A stretch of 64,000 nucleotides of DNA from Prochlorococcus sp. AG-388-F11 (GCA_003279845.1 QCGP01000006.1:1-64000); one strand, 5' to 3'. Numbered from the stretch's first letter, positions 35,837 to 45,067 are shown. Notes: generated by a model from the letters alone, not told the origin. Numbers and translations are program-made.

Positions 35837-37366
35837 ATGGAGTTAGAAGCAAAATTACATGAAATAAAGAAACCAATAATGGTCTTAGGCACTTCCAGTG
35901 GAGCAGGGAAATCGTTAACGGTTACTGCTATTTGCAGGATTCTTAAAAATTTAGGAGAAGAACCAATACCTTTTAAAGGACAAAATATGAGTAACAACGC
36001 TTGGGTTGATTGGGAAGGTGGAGAGATGGCATATTCACAAGCACTTCAAGCTTTTGCTTGTGGTATTAATCCCTCTGCAGAGATGAATCCCATTTTATTA
36101 AAACCACAAGGGGACTCAATAAGCGAGGTGATTCATCTTGGCAAAAGCATAGGGACTACAACCGCACAAAATTACTATAAAGATTGGTTTATTCCAGGCT
36201 GGGAAGTAATTAAAAAAAGTCTAAGTTCTATTTATAAAAAAAGCCCAAATTGCCGTTTAATTATCGAAGGGGCTGGTAGTCCTGTAGAGATGAATTTGAT
36301 TCATAGAGATCTCACAAATTTAAGAGTTGCCAAGTATTTAAATGCGAATTGCATTTTGGTAACTGATATTGAGAGGGGAGGAGTATTTGCACAAATAATC
36401 GGAACCCTTGAATTAATGAAACCAGAAGAGAAAGAACTTATTAAAGGAATTATTATAAATAGATTCAGAGGAGACCTCTCATTATTTGAAGAAGGGAAAA
36501 AATGGATAGAAGCTCAAACTAAAATCCCTGTTATTGGAATTATTCCATGGTTAAATGATACATTCCCCCCAGAAGATTCTCTGGATTTATTAGAAAGAAA
36601 ATCTCTTTTTAAATATCCAGAAATAAAAGTTGGAATTATAAAATTACCCTCTATAAGTAATTTTTCAGATTTTGATCCACTAGAAAATGAGGAAACAATA
36701 TTAATTGAATGGATTAAAGGATCTCAAAACTTGAGGAAATATGACTTTATTATTCTTCCTGGGAGTAAACAAACTATTAAAGATCAAATATTTCTTGAAA
36801 ATTCAGGTTTATCTCAGGATATAAAAGAATATGCAAAAAATAAGGGGAATATTATTGGTATTTGTGGGGGGTTACAAATGTTAGGAAAATCACTTGAAGA
36901 TCCGTATTTAAAAGAGGGACCCAAAAGTTATGCAGAACAAAAAATAAAAGGCATTGGTTTATTGCCAATAAGAACCACTTTTTTTGAAAACAAATTAACG
37001 AGACAAATCAGCTCTGAATCGTTATGGCCATGCCAATCAAAAATAAATGGATTTGAAATTCATAATGGCCGGACTGAATTGGTAAACACTCAAAACTCAT
37101 TAAAGATTAAACCTATCTTTAAAGACTTAAATCTTGGCTGGTACAAAGAAAATAAAGACGGTGGAACTATCGCAGGTACATACATACATGGGATCTTTGA
37201 AAATGACAGTTGGAGAGATCAATATATTAATTTAATAAGAGAAGGGAAAAATTTACCAATATTAAATAAAAAATCAATCTCTTATAAAAGGAAAAGAGAA
37301 TCAATTATTGATAATCTTGCGAACGAATTTGATAAACATTTAAATATCACATCAATATTAAATTGA
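35837..37366 (+). CDS. cobQ: Cobyric acid synthase
   Basis: 509 residues. ATP site VLGTSSGAGKSLTVTAI, substrate loop GQNMSNNAWV, EGAGSPVEMNL, then the GATase1-like C-terminal domain with GICGGLQMLGKSL (Cys) and GTYIHGIFEN (His). It makes four glutamine-dependent amidations in the aerobic cobalamin or pseudocobalamin pathway. Overlaps the next gene by four bases (TTGA). Confidence 0.97.
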   Translation: MELEAKLHEIKKPIMVLGTSSGAGKSLTVTAICRILKNLGEEPIPFKGQNMSNNAWVDWEGGEMAYSQALQAFACGINPSAEMNPILLKPQGDSISEVIHLGKSIGTTTAQNYYKDWFIPGWEVIKKSLSSIYKKSPNCRLIIEGAGSPVEMNLIHRDLTNLRVAKYLNANCILVTDIERGGVFAQIIGTLELMKPEEKELIKGIIINRFRGDLSLFEEGKKWIEAQTKIPVIGIIPWLNDTFPPEDSLDLLERKSLFKYPEIKVGIIKLPSISNFSDFDPLENEETILIEWIKGSQNLRKYDFIILPGSKQTIKDQIFLENSGLSQDIKEYAKNKGNIIGICGGLQMLGKSLEDPYLKEGPKSYAEQKIKGIGLLPIRTTFFENKLTRQISSESLWPCQSKINGFEIHNGRTELVNTQNSLKIKPIFKDLNLGWYKENKDGGTIAGTYIHGIFENDSWRDQYINLIREGKNLPILNKKSISYKRKRESIIDNLANEFDKHLNITSILN

Positions 37367-37614
37367 AAAAAAGAAACATAAAAATTATATGGCCAAATAA
37401 TATTGAAACATTTGTTTCAGAGGGAGATGATTGGTTCTCATCTGCAGAAGAAGCAGGTTTAGAAATCCCTACTGGGTGCCTAACAGGAAGTTGTGGAGCT
37501 TGTGAAATAGACGTAAATGGTCAAACAGTAAGGGCTTGTATAAATGATATTAAAATTAATAAAAATTCTACATTAAAGGTTTCTTTAACTACTGACCCTT
37601 TTTGGGAAAATTAA
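37363..37614 (+). CDS. Plant-type [2Fe-2S] ferredoxin-like protein
   Basis: 83 residues, TTG start overlapping the cobQ stop. The Cys pattern is GCLTGSCGACEID with a later RACIND, that is Cys-x4-Cys-x2-Cys and a distal Cys, the four ligands of plant-type ferredoxin. It is shorter than PetF. It may supply electrons to a specific enzyme; linkage with cobQ is suggestive only. Confidence 0.88.
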   Translation: MKKRNIKIIWPNNIETFVSEGDDWFSSAEEAGLEIPTGCLTGSCGACEIDVNGQTVRACINDIKINKNSTLKVSLTTDPFWEN

Positions 37615-37620
37615 ACTTAA

Positions 37621-38169
37621 CTAAACATTATTGATAATAAAAAAAAGAAAAACATAGTAAAAAAATGATCCTAAAAAAGTGTTTACTAGGATTATCTCCT
37701 TTTTTATTTTTGAAGATGCAATAATATAACTTCCTAAAACATGAGGTAGGATTGGGAAAGATCTTATAATTAAAATATATGGAGATCTGAAAGTAACATT
37801 TTTAAAAAATTTATACAGATTATTTTTTTCTGGTTTTTTCAAAAACAAAATATTTCTAGAAAATTTAAATTTAAGTTTCCTTAGGATAAGGACTTGAATT
37901 ACACTTAATATGGTTAGAGCAGGAGAAAAAAATAAAACATAATATAATCCAAAAAGCTTTAATAAGACAAAGTCAAAAATAATTGATAAAGGAAGTCCAA
38001 AAAATATGGAAATAATATTTAAAGCTATCAAATATTTGTATTCAATATTGTTAAGTAGTGGGCCAATATCATAGGTATATTTAAATATTAGAGCTAAAAA
38101 ATAAACTACTAAATAGGTAAAAAGGATTTTAGAAATTACTGATTTAAAATTAATATTTTTTCTATTCAT
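37621..38169 (-). CDS. VTT/DedA-type membrane protein
   Basis: 182 residues with about five hydrophobic segments. The centre FGLPLSIIFDFVLLKLFGL and the later FRSPYILIIRSFPILPHVLGSY fit the VTT/SNARE-associated (TVP38, DedA) pattern, including the Arg-x-hydrophobic-Pro motif. Family members are thought to be lipid scramblases or transporters. Assignment is from pattern, moderate. Confidence 0.7.
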   Translation of the reverse strand: MNRKNINFKSVISKILFTYLVVYFLALIFKYTYDIGPLLNNIEYKYLIALNIISIFFGLPLSIIFDFVLLKLFGLYYVLFFSPALTILSVIQVLILRKLKFKFSRNILFLKKPEKNNLYKFFKNVTFRSPYILIIRSFPILPHVLGSYIIASSKIKKEIILVNTFLGSFFYYVFLFFIINNV

Positions 38170-38201
38170 GTAAAATTATCTTACAAAATTATCATCAAAA
38201 A

Positions 38202-38286
38202 CGGAGAGGGTGGGATTCGAACCCACGAATAGTTACCTATTAAACGATTTCGAGTCGTTCGCTTTCGACCACTCAGCCACCTCTCC
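38202..38286 (-). tRNA. tRNA-Ser(CGA)
   Basis: On the minus strand the acceptor GGAGAGG (38280-38286) pairs with CCTCTCC (38203-38209). The D arm GCTGAGTGGTCGAAAGC, anticodon stem AACGA/TCGTT with loop CTCGAAA (anticodon CGA), a long variable arm, and the T arm GTGGGTTCGAATCCCAC are all present. The long variable arm and anticodon identify serine, reading UCG. Confidence 0.96.
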
Positions 38287-38348
38287 ACTTCTTTTATATT
38301 ATTTGAAAATTATAAAAAAAATTACGACCTATGTTTTTTATCTTAATT

Positions 38349-39371
38349 TTAATTCCAACCTGCATCTTTCATTAATTCTATGGCAAGAGAATTATTAACC
38401 CCTAAATCTTCTATCGTAACCTTATCAGGAGTAAATTCACCGAAATCCTTAACTATAGGATTTTGATTAACTTCCTTTAATGGATGTTCAAAGGTAGGAG
38501 CAGCTAATCCTTTACTTCCACTTGGGGATGCTAAATACTCAAGGAGCTTAACAGCTTCAGCTTTATTTGTTGCATATTTAGCTACCCCACCTGCACTTAT
38601 ATTTACATGTGCAGGGTTTGGAGTAATAACAGATGTTCGTTTTGCATATAAAGCATCTCTTCTTCCATTAACACCATCTAACATTCTTGCGACATAATAA
38701 TGATTAACGATTCCCACTCCACATTTTTTCTTAGAAACTGCTCTAATGATTGAAATATCACCTGGGAAGAAAGGTTGGGATACGTTAGAAATCATGCCAC
38801 TTAACCAAGCTTTAGTTTTTGATTCGCCTTTATTAACTATTTGATTAGCGACTAAAGATTGATTATATGGACTTTTTCTATTTCTTAAACATACTTTACC
38901 TTTTAAGGATGGATCAGCTAAATCTGTATAATCCCTAATCTTGCTGACATCTACAACTTTTGGATTAGCCACCATAACTCTTACTCTTCTAGTTAAGGCA
39001 TACCATTCCTTATTTTCATCCTTCAAACCAATTGGAACATCATTTTCTAATGACTTTGACTCTACACTTTGAAGTAATCCAGCTTTCGAAGCATTAGTAA
39101 TTCTCGCGGCATCAACTAATAATATTAAATCTGCTTGCGAATTCTTTCCTTCTCTTCTTAACCTTTCGATTAAAGATATGCCTGCTGCTTCAATTAACCT
39201 AACTTTGATTCCTGTTTCATCCGCAAATTTTTTGTATACACTTCTATCAGTATTGTAATGCCTACCCGAATATACTCTGACTTCTTTTTGAGTTGAATTG
39301 GCTGGTAAATTTACATTTAATAAAAATGAACATGTTAGTGCTGAGTAAAGTAGTTTTTTGAAATTTTGCAA
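38349..39371 (-). CDS. futA: Iron(III) ABC transporter substrate-binding protein (FutA/IdiA)
   Basis: 340 residues. Sec signal peptide at about 1-26. The mature N-terminus VRVYSGRHYNTDRSVYKKF and the later GIVNHYYVARML supply the conserved His/Tyr and paired Tyr ligands that bind ferric iron in FutA-type proteins. No classical lipobox is evident. It serves high-affinity iron uptake, and in cyanobacteria is strongly induced by iron shortage. The permease and ATPase are not in the window. Divergent from the PiuC gene by 102 bases. Confidence 0.94.
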   Translation of the reverse strand: MQNFKKLLYSALTCSFLLNVNLPANSTQKEVRVYSGRHYNTDRSVYKKFADETGIKVRLIEAAGISLIERLRREGKNSQADLILLVDAARITNASKAGLLQSVESKSLENDVPIGLKDENKEWYALTRRVRVMVANPKVVDVSKIRDYTDLADPSLKGKVCLRNRKSPYNQSLVANQIVNKGESKTKAWLSGMISNVSQPFFPGDISIIRAVSKKKCGVGIVNHYYVARMLDGVNGRRDALYAKRTSVITPNPAHVNISAGGVAKYATNKAEAVKLLEYLASPSGSKGLAAPTFEHPLKEVNQNPIVKDFGEFTPDKVTIEDLGVNNSLAIELMKDAGWN

Positions 39372-39440
39372 TTTTTCAGATTAGTATCTATGGTTACTTT
39401 ATATCTATCAACATAACAAGGCCTTTAAAAGGGAATTTCT

Positions 39441-39456
39441 ATACATCAATATGTAT
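39441..39456. promoter_or_regulatory. Inverted repeat between futA and piuC
   Basis: ATACAT-CAAT-ATGTAT is a perfect six-base inverted repeat with a four-base spacer, 18 bases ahead of the piuC-like start and in the shared promoter region of two iron-linked genes. It could be an operator. It is not a clear match to the canonical Fur box. Confidence 0.3.
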
Positions 39457-39473
39457 CATTTTTTATATCAAGA

Positions 39474-40139
39474 ATGAGCTATCTAACCACCCAACTATTA
39501 AATTCTGAAGAATTAGAAATTATTAGAAACAATTTAAACAAACAAGAAGTATTTTGGGAAGATGGTAAGAGAACAGCAGGGAAGCATGCCGCAGAAGTAA
39601 AAAATAATTTACAACTTAAAAGAGATTCAGATTTATCAATAAGGTTCTCTGGATTAATTACAAAAAAGATCCTAAGTAATGAACTAATTAAAAGCTTCTC
39701 TTTACCAAAAAAGATTCATGGAACAATCTTCTCAAAAACTACGAGTGGGATGAAATATGGGCGTCATATTGATAATGCATATATGTCCACAGGAAGAGCA
39801 GATTTATCTTTTACTACTTTTTTAAATTGCAAGGAAAATTATGAAGGCGGAGAATTATCAATTGAGAGTTTCAATACTGAGGAAAAATTCAAACTAGATG
39901 CAGGTGAAATAATAATTTATCCAAGTACATATCTACATTCAGTTGAAGAAGTTATTGATGGTGAAAGATTAGTATTTATTGGTTGGATTGAGAGCTATGT
40001 TAAAAGCGTTGAAGAAAGAGAATATTTATTTGATTTAGATGCCGCCGCCAGGTCATTGCTTGCTAAACATGGCAGATCTGAAGAAGTTGACCTTCTCTTT
40101 AAATCTTATTCAAATCTCTTAAGAAGATTAGGAAATTAA
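39474..40139 (+). CDS. piuC: PiuC-type Fe(II)/2-oxoglutarate dioxygenase (PKHD hydroxylase)
   Basis: 221 residues, the usual length. Iron ligands are His and Asp in YGRHIDNAYM and the distal His in YLHSVEEV; 2-oxoglutarate binding Arg is in DGERLVFIGW. The C-terminal LDAAARSLLAKHG is typical. PiuC homologues neighbour siderophore receptors in proteobacteria and are iron-regulated; the substrate is unknown. Placed back-to-back with futA. Confidence 0.9.
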   Translation: MSYLTTQLLNSEELEIIRNNLNKQEVFWEDGKRTAGKHAAEVKNNLQLKRDSDLSIRFSGLITKKILSNELIKSFSLPKKIHGTIFSKTTSGMKYGRHIDNAYMSTGRADLSFTTFLNCKENYEGGELSIESFNTEEKFKLDAGEIIIYPSTYLHSVEEVIDGERLVFIGWIESYVKSVEEREYLFDLDAAARSLLAKHGRSEEVDLLFKSYSNLLRRLGN

Positions 40140-40212
40140 TAAGAATCATTTTATACATCATTTAGAAAAATAAACCCAAAGTTCTTAATATATAAAAAGA
40201 AGAAATTTTTAA

Positions 40213-40452
40213 ATGAAGAAAAACACATCAATTTCATTATTCCTAGCAGCAACAAGTGCGCTAGCCATAACAACGGCAGATACAAACATTGTTAAAGCAG
40301 GTGAAAATGATTTAGGAGGTTTAAAAGAATGGAATACTGATATGCCTCTCGATTCTGATTTCATCCTTGATGCAGAGGCTCAAAAACTTGCTGATGAAGC
40401 TGCCAATTCAAGTGTATGTATTCCTATTGGAGAAGGGGAAAACTGTTGGTGA
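40213..40452 (+). CDS. Small secreted protein with C-terminal cysteine pair, 79 aa
   Basis: A signal peptide covers about residues 1-29 (MKKNTSISLFLAATSALAIT...VKA). The mature part is about 50 residues, acidic, and ends in CIPIGEGENCW, a Cys-x8-Cys-Trp tail that could close a loop. Location between iron genes and a porin suggests a stress- or uptake-linked periplasmic peptide. No known family recognised. Confidence 0.65.
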   Translation: MKKNTSISLFLAATSALAITTADTNIVKAGENDLGGLKEWNTDMPLDSDFILDAEAQKLADEAANSSVCIPIGEGENCW

Positions 40453-40520
40453 CAAACTAAAATTATTTTTAAAGATTTTTTAGAATTTCTTAAATTAAAG
40501 ATCCATTAGGAATTTTTTAT

Positions 40521-40548
40521 TGAAAAAAAAACCCCCTAAGGGGCTTTT
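40521..40548. terminator. Bidirectional terminator
   Basis: CCCC-TAA-GGGG flanked by a run of A on the left and T on the right. It can end both the small secreted-protein gene on the plus strand and the porin gene on the minus strand. Confidence 0.75.
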
Positions 40549-40566
40549 TAATTTGTCTAAATTTAT

Positions 40567-41844
40567 TTAGAACTTAAATGTTGTCTCAATTACAGCACCT
40601 GTTACATCTTCACCAGCAGTACCATTGACATCGGTACCACCAAAGATGGCAGGAGTAATAGTAACACTATCATTAGGCTTGAATGAGTAATATGCTTCCC
40701 ACATAAATGGGTCTACAACCTCATCTTCTCTCGTTTGTGGCTGACCAAAAGCAACACCTATTTTATCGTCAGGTTGGAACATTTCTTTCCAAGTTAAACC
40801 TACAAAATAAGCATCTGTTTCATCAGTTGTTGCAGTCGCTCCATCAATTGAAGAGATATCATAACCTACTGAAATTTCAGGAGTAGCTGTGCCAGAATCT
40901 TCTGGTCTCCAATAAGCTCTTAAGCCATAGTTAGTACTTGAGCCAGTTCTGGCAGAGCCAAGACTAGTTGAATAATACTGATCCTTCCAACCATCGTATT
41001 TCAATGCCGCCATTAAAGATACATGATAATTAGGTTTAGTATATGCGATCTGAGTAGACCAGTTCTCATCAACCTCTTTAGTCAAGAAACCACTACCAGT
41101 ACCATTTTGGTCGCTAACTAAGTTAGAACTTATAGAAAAACCGTTATCGGCATTGTAAGCAATACCAAAACCTGAGTCAGTACTAGCACCGTAAGCAGCA
41201 CCATTACCACCAAGTTTAAATCCTTTTAGAACTGGTTTATAAATTGAAGGTGTTGCTCCATGCATATAGTAGTTTTCAATTTTTGGACCAACCCATGCAG
41301 TAAATGAATCACCAATGGGGAAAGAATACCAAATTTTATCAACTTTCAGAGTATCGTTATAAGTATTAGTAGAACTCAAATAAGTTCCCATAAGCTTATT
41401 TTTAAAACTTGCTGCCGCGTTTCCAGTCTTTAGTCTTACGTAAAGATCATCATCACCAGTAAAACTGGTATTTAAATTCATTTGATAGGTATATTGAGCA
41501 GCCAAACCTTCACCTAGAGTTCCGTAATCGGCAGTCAAGGAAGGGTTATCTACAGCACCTAAAGTAAAGATAGCTTTTCCTGATAATGTTGTTGTATCAG
41601 AGAAACTACCTGCCTCAAGTTCATTTTGTTGAACTTCAAGACCATCAATACGTCCTTTAAGGGTTGCAATATCTTCACTAACTTCGTTAATGAATGTATT
41701 ACTGTCAAGAATAGAAAATTCTTCTTCGCTACTAGCGTAGCTATTAATTTCTTCTAGATTGACAATATTGGAAGCCTGAGCAGCTATTGGAGCAATTAAG
41801 CTCAAAGAAGCTCCAGCTACCAACATTTGTTGGAAGAGTTTCAT
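40567..41844 (-). CDS. som: Outer-membrane porin (Som-like)
   Basis: 425 residues. Signal peptide at 1-24 (ends AAQAS). A short coiled-coil or SLH-like linker (INEVSEDIATLKGRIDGLE) precedes the repeated beta strands and the protein ends in VIETTFKF, with the terminal Phe expected for BAM-dependent folding. In cyanobacterial Som/OprB-like porins the N-terminal part attaches to the cell wall. It should allow passage of small ions and sugars. Placement beside iron genes may be functional. Confidence 0.9.
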   Translation of the reverse strand: MKLFQQMLVAGASLSLIAPIAAQASNIVNLEEINSYASSEEEFSILDSNTFINEVSEDIATLKGRIDGLEVQQNELEAGSFSDTTTLSGKAIFTLGAVDNPSLTADYGTLGEGLAAQYTYQMNLNTSFTGDDDLYVRLKTGNAAASFKNKLMGTYLSSTNTYNDTLKVDKIWYSFPIGDSFTAWVGPKIENYYMHGATPSIYKPVLKGFKLGGNGAAYGASTDSGFGIAYNADNGFSISSNLVSDQNGTGSGFLTKEVDENWSTQIAYTKPNYHVSLMAALKYDGWKDQYYSTSLGSARTGSSTNYGLRAYWRPEDSGTATPEISVGYDISSIDGATATTDETDAYFVGLTWKEMFQPDDKIGVAFGQPQTREDEVVDPFMWEAYYSFKPNDSVTITPAIFGGTDVNGTAGEDVTGAVIETTFKF

Positions 41845-41960
41845 TTTACCTCACACTAAAAAAACCCAATACAATGGGTAACTTTACTGTATCGACAGTA
41901 ACAAAAATAGGTAGGAATATAAGTTTCAAAGCCGTGTAACTTTTTATACTATCAAATATC

Positions 41961-42848
41961 TCATTCAGAGATAAGTTGATTTTTTTTAATTAATGGGTAT
42001 TCCAGAAATTCTCTTTGCTCTACCCATGATGAGGCAACTTCTCTTGCTAATTTCCTAATCTTCTCAATATATTGTGCGCGATCTGTAACTGAAATCACAC
42101 CCCTAGCATCAAGCAAATTAAAAGTATGACTACATTTCAGAACATAATCAAGAGCAGGAAAAGTTAATTTCTTTTCAATTAAAGAATTTGCTTCATCTTG
42201 ATAAATTTCAAATAATTTCCTGAGATTATCAGGACTAGAATCAGTAAAATTATATGCACATTGATTTTTTTCAAATTGAAGCCAAATATCACTATATTTC
42301 AAATTTTTGTTCCAATTTAAGTCCCAGATACTTTCCTTATCCTGCAAAAACATCGCAATCCTCTCTAATCCATAAGTGATTTCAATTGGTATAGGATTAC
42401 AATCTATACCCCCACATTGTTGGAAATAAGTAAATTGAGTAACTTCCATTCCGTCCAACCAGACTTCCCAACCTACACCCCAGGCTCCAAGTGTTGGAGA
42501 CTCCCAATTATCTTCTACAAATCTTATGTCATGATTTCTAGGATTAATTCCAAGAGATTCTAGAGATGTCAAATATTTTTCCTGAATTCCTTCTGGTGAA
42601 GGTTTTATTATTACTTGATATTGAAAATAATGTTGCGCCCTATTTGGATTATCGCCAAAACGTCCATCTGTGGGCCTTCTACATGGCTCTGAGTATGCAA
42701 CACTCCAAGGTTCTGGTCCAATAGCCCTTAAGAAAGTATGCGGATTCATTGTCCCAGCACCCTTTTCGGTATCATATGGCTGCATAATTAAACAACCTTC
42801 TTCTGACCAAAAATTATTTAAATTTTGAATTATATCCTGAAAAAACAT
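41961..42848 (-). CDS. glyQ: Glycyl-tRNA synthetase alpha subunit
   Basis: 295 residues. [59 protein letters not shown] and [18 protein letters not shown] are the expected motifs of the tetrameric bacterial enzyme's catalytic subunit. The beta subunit (glyS) is not in this window. Confidence 0.98.
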   Translation of the reverse strand: MFFQDIIQNLNNFWSEEGCLIMQPYDTEKGAGTMNPHTFLRAIGPEPWSVAYSEPCRRPTDGRFGDNPNRAQHYFQYQVIIKPSPEGIQEKYLTSLESLGINPRNHDIRFVEDNWESPTLGAWGVGWEVWLDGMEVTQFTYFQQCGGIDCNPIPIEITYGLERIAMFLQDKESIWDLNWNKNLKYSDIWLQFEKNQCAYNFTDSSPDNLRKLFEIYQDEANSLIEKKLTFPALDYVLKCSHTFNLLDARGVISVTDRAQYIEKIRKLAREVASSWVEQREFLEYPLIKKNQLISE

Positions 42849-43003
42849 TAAATTAAAAAGTGGAAAAATTTAGACCAATACCAGTAGACATAATAACAAA
42901 GCTCTAAAGAAAAATATCTTATACTACAAGTTCTCAAAAAATATCATCTGATAAAATGCTGTCATTAAATTAGATCCTTAATAAAAAATTAATTATGAAT
43001 TAA

Positions 43004-43390
43004 TTATGTAAAAAAATCTAATGGCAAGGGTCCAAAAGTATTAGATTTTTTAGCATCTTCTTCATACTGACATGTTATTAAAATTCCTTCTCCAAGACCA
43101 TTTTCAGATCTAACAAAAACATTACCAGTTTTTTGATTTGCTTTTAAAAAAACACTTCCATTAGCATGAAGGGAACCTAGATTGCCAAATTTAATTGAGG
43201 AATATTTCTTAGAAATTGATTGTAATGCTTCAATAGCCCTATTATCACATGGTGCCATTATTCCTATTGTTATCCAATCGGTATTGAAAATATTTAATTC
43301 TAGCTCCTCTAAAAGTTTTTTTTCTTGACTATTACTTAATTGAGGAGCAGTTCTAAGGTTATTTAAATCGACTAATTTATTAATTTCCAT
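43004..43390 (-). CDS. DUF1824-like hypothetical protein
   Basis: 128 residues, soluble. The centre DWITIGIMAPCDNRAIEALQ and later GSLHANGSVFLKANQKTG fit the DUF1824 pattern of cyanobacterial and plastid proteins. Function unknown. Starts 23 bases after the MIF-like gene, likely one transcript. Confidence 0.7.
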   Translation of the reverse strand: MEINKLVDLNNLRTAPQLSNSQEKKLLEELELNIFNTDWITIGIMAPCDNRAIEALQSISKKYSSIKFGNLGSLHANGSVFLKANQKTGNVFVRSENGLGEGILITCQYEEDAKKSNTFGPLPLDFFT

Positions 43391-43413
43391 AAGCTTTATA
43401 CCTTAAAAAATTA

Positions 43414-43746
43414 TTAACCAAATGTTCTTCCATTCCAAGCCCACAATGAAGCTGGCACATCTTCAAAAGAAATATAAATCCTATCTATTGGAATCCCCAT
43501 TTTCTCATATACAAAATCTGATATTGGCTTTGCCATTTCTGAAGGATTTAGAGAACCTATTGATTTGATTTCTAAAAAGCAAGAAGGTGTCTCATCATCA
43601 AAATACATTTGGCAATTATCATCTATTTTCGCCATAACAAATCTTCTTGATTTGTTAGTTAAAGATGAAATTAGAATTGAAATTTCTTCAAGTAATTTAT
43701 CTTTATCATTTACTTTTGCTGAAGTCGAAACATTAATATAAGGCAT
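43414..43746 (-). CDS. MIF-like tautomerase
   Basis: 110 residues. Mature Pro1 (MPYINVSTSAK) is the catalytic base of the tautomerase superfamily. The length, an Arg/Lys pair in LTNKSRRFVMAKI near the position of MIF Lys32, IPIDRIYISFEDVPAS and WAWNGRTFG at the end match macrophage migration inhibitory factor. MIF-like proteins are known from marine cyanobacteria and have phenylpyruvate or dopachrome tautomerase activity; physiological role unclear. Sits between two small genes on the same strand. Confidence 0.9.
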   Translation of the reverse strand: MPYINVSTSAKVNDKDKLLEEISILISSLTNKSRRFVMAKIDDNCQMYFDDETPSCFLEIKSIGSLNPSEMAKPISDFVYEKMGIPIDRIYISFEDVPASLWAWNGRTFG

Positions 43747-43748
43747 CT

Positions 43749-43922
43749 CTATGCAGCAAGATAATCTTTTTTGGAAGCATTTTCTAAATAAACAGTTTTA
43801 TTTTTTAAATTTCTTTTTGATGAAAGATATGCCATATCGTATGAACTTATTCCGTTTTTATAGGGATTAAAAAGAGCATTTTTAGACCTCTTTTTTTTGC
43901 TCCTTTTAAATTCAATCATCAT
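43749..43922 (-). CDS. Small basic hypothetical protein, 57 aa
   Basis: ATG at 43922 opens 57 residues starting MMIEFKRSKKKRSKNALFNP and ending KKDYLAA. The N-terminus is strongly basic and could bind nucleic acid or phospholipid. The stop is two bases before the ATG of the MIF-like gene, so it heads a three-gene unit. Confidence 0.5.
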   Translation of the reverse strand: MMIEFKRSKKKRSKNALFNPYKNGISSYDMAYLSSKRNLKNKTVYLENASKKDYLAA

Positions 43923-44072
43923 TATTAAATCTTTAATTAATAATTTAACTTTTTTTGAATATATGTCTAGCTTTTTTGAGAATTTTTAATTTATTCAATG
44001 AAAATAAATTCCTCATACACAATTAGAATTTCTATTTACTAGATTTGCTAAATAATTTATAAATTAGTTGTT

Positions 44073-44711
44073 TTGGAAGTTTTAAATAATTATCAAAGAA
44101 AAAAACTTGATGAGAGTAATGATGAAGAATTTTATTCTGATCCAAAATTTGTTTATCATTTAGATGCGAATTTCAGGCAAAATTTATCAGATTTATATGA
44201 AAGAGAAATTGATAATTATTCAACGGTCCTTGATTTAATGTCAAGTTGGGATAGTTATTTACCTAAAGGGAAAAAATATAAAAAAGTTATTGGACATGGT
44301 TTAAATAAACAAGAACTTAAAAAAAACAAAATTTTTGATTCTTATTGGATACAAAATTTTAATTTAAGTCAACAAATTCCGCTAGATAAAGAAAGCGTTG
44401 ATTATTGCTTGATGGTGGCCGCATGGCAATATTTACAATATCCAGAGAATTTAACCAAAGAAATTGCAAGAATATTAAGTAGAAAGGGCAAGTTTATTAT
44501 TGCTTTTTCAAACAGAGCATTTTGGCATAAAGCTCCTAACATATGGACTTCATCTTCTGAAGAAGAAAGGGTTAAATATGTAAGAAAAGTATTAATCTCA
44601 AACGGATTTAATGAGCCAAAAATTATAAAAAAGTTTACTGAAACATCACTTAATATTTTTAATTTTTTAAATAAAGACCCATTTTATTGTTTAATCACAA
44701 CCAAAGAGTAA
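44073..44711 (+). CDS. Methyltransferase-like protein
   Basis: 212 residues from a TTG at 44073. The fold resembles class-I SAM methyltransferases: STVLDLMSSWDSYLPKG for the first strand and acidic loop, DYCLMVAAWQYLQYPENLTKEIARIL for the DxxxxxxLxxLxxPxxxL part (given here by its landmarks), and IIAFSNRAFWHKAP. The SAM-binding glycines are few, so activity is uncertain. No family-specific substrate motif. Confidence 0.7.
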   Translation: MEVLNNYQRKKLDESNDEEFYSDPKFVYHLDANFRQNLSDLYEREIDNYSTVLDLMSSWDSYLPKGKKYKKVIGHGLNKQELKKNKIFDSYWIQNFNLSQQIPLDKESVDYCLMVAAWQYLQYPENLTKEIARILSRKGKFIIAFSNRAFWHKAPNIWTSSSEEERVKYVRKVLISNGFNEPKIIKKFTETSLNIFNFLNKDPFYCLITTKE

Positions 44712-44816
44712 ATTTTTAATTGTATTAAACAACAATTCTATGAAAAAATTATCAACTATTTTTCATAGCCATAATTTTAAATTTTTACTAATATTGGATA
44801 GTTAAAATTTAATCAT

Positions 44817-45062
44817 ATGGGTTCTAAAAGAGAAAAATATCCTGAAAAATGTCCTTGGGATCTTGGACCTAATCAACATTTAGCCAAAGAAGAAAATTGG
44901 ACTTTAAGATTAGGAGAAGCAAATGTATGCTTTAGCAAAAATAAATTAGATAATAATTATTTTCATGTAATTAGTAATGAGAATGAAGAACAAATTCTAG
45001 CTTTTAGAGCAAGACTCCTATACCAAAAACTACTTGATAAAGGGTTTAGACTGGTTGAATAA
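44817..45062 (+). CDS. Hypothetical protein, 81 aa
   Basis: 81 residues, soluble. The start has two tryptophan motifs (CPWDLGPNQHL and NWTLRLGEANVCF), followed by a helical C-terminus. Likely a conserved marine cyanobacterial protein. Follows the methyltransferase-like gene by 105 bases. Confidence 0.55.
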   Translation: MGSKREKYPEKCPWDLGPNQHLAKEENWTLRLGEANVCFSKNKLDNNYFHVISNENEEQILAFRARLLYQKLLDKGFRLVE

Positions 45063-45067
45063 AAAAA

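Noticed and set aside
38210-38398. Plus-strand frame of 62 codons
   Set aside because: It lies across the antisense of the tRNA-Ser gene and the futA 3' end, with no protein-like pattern.
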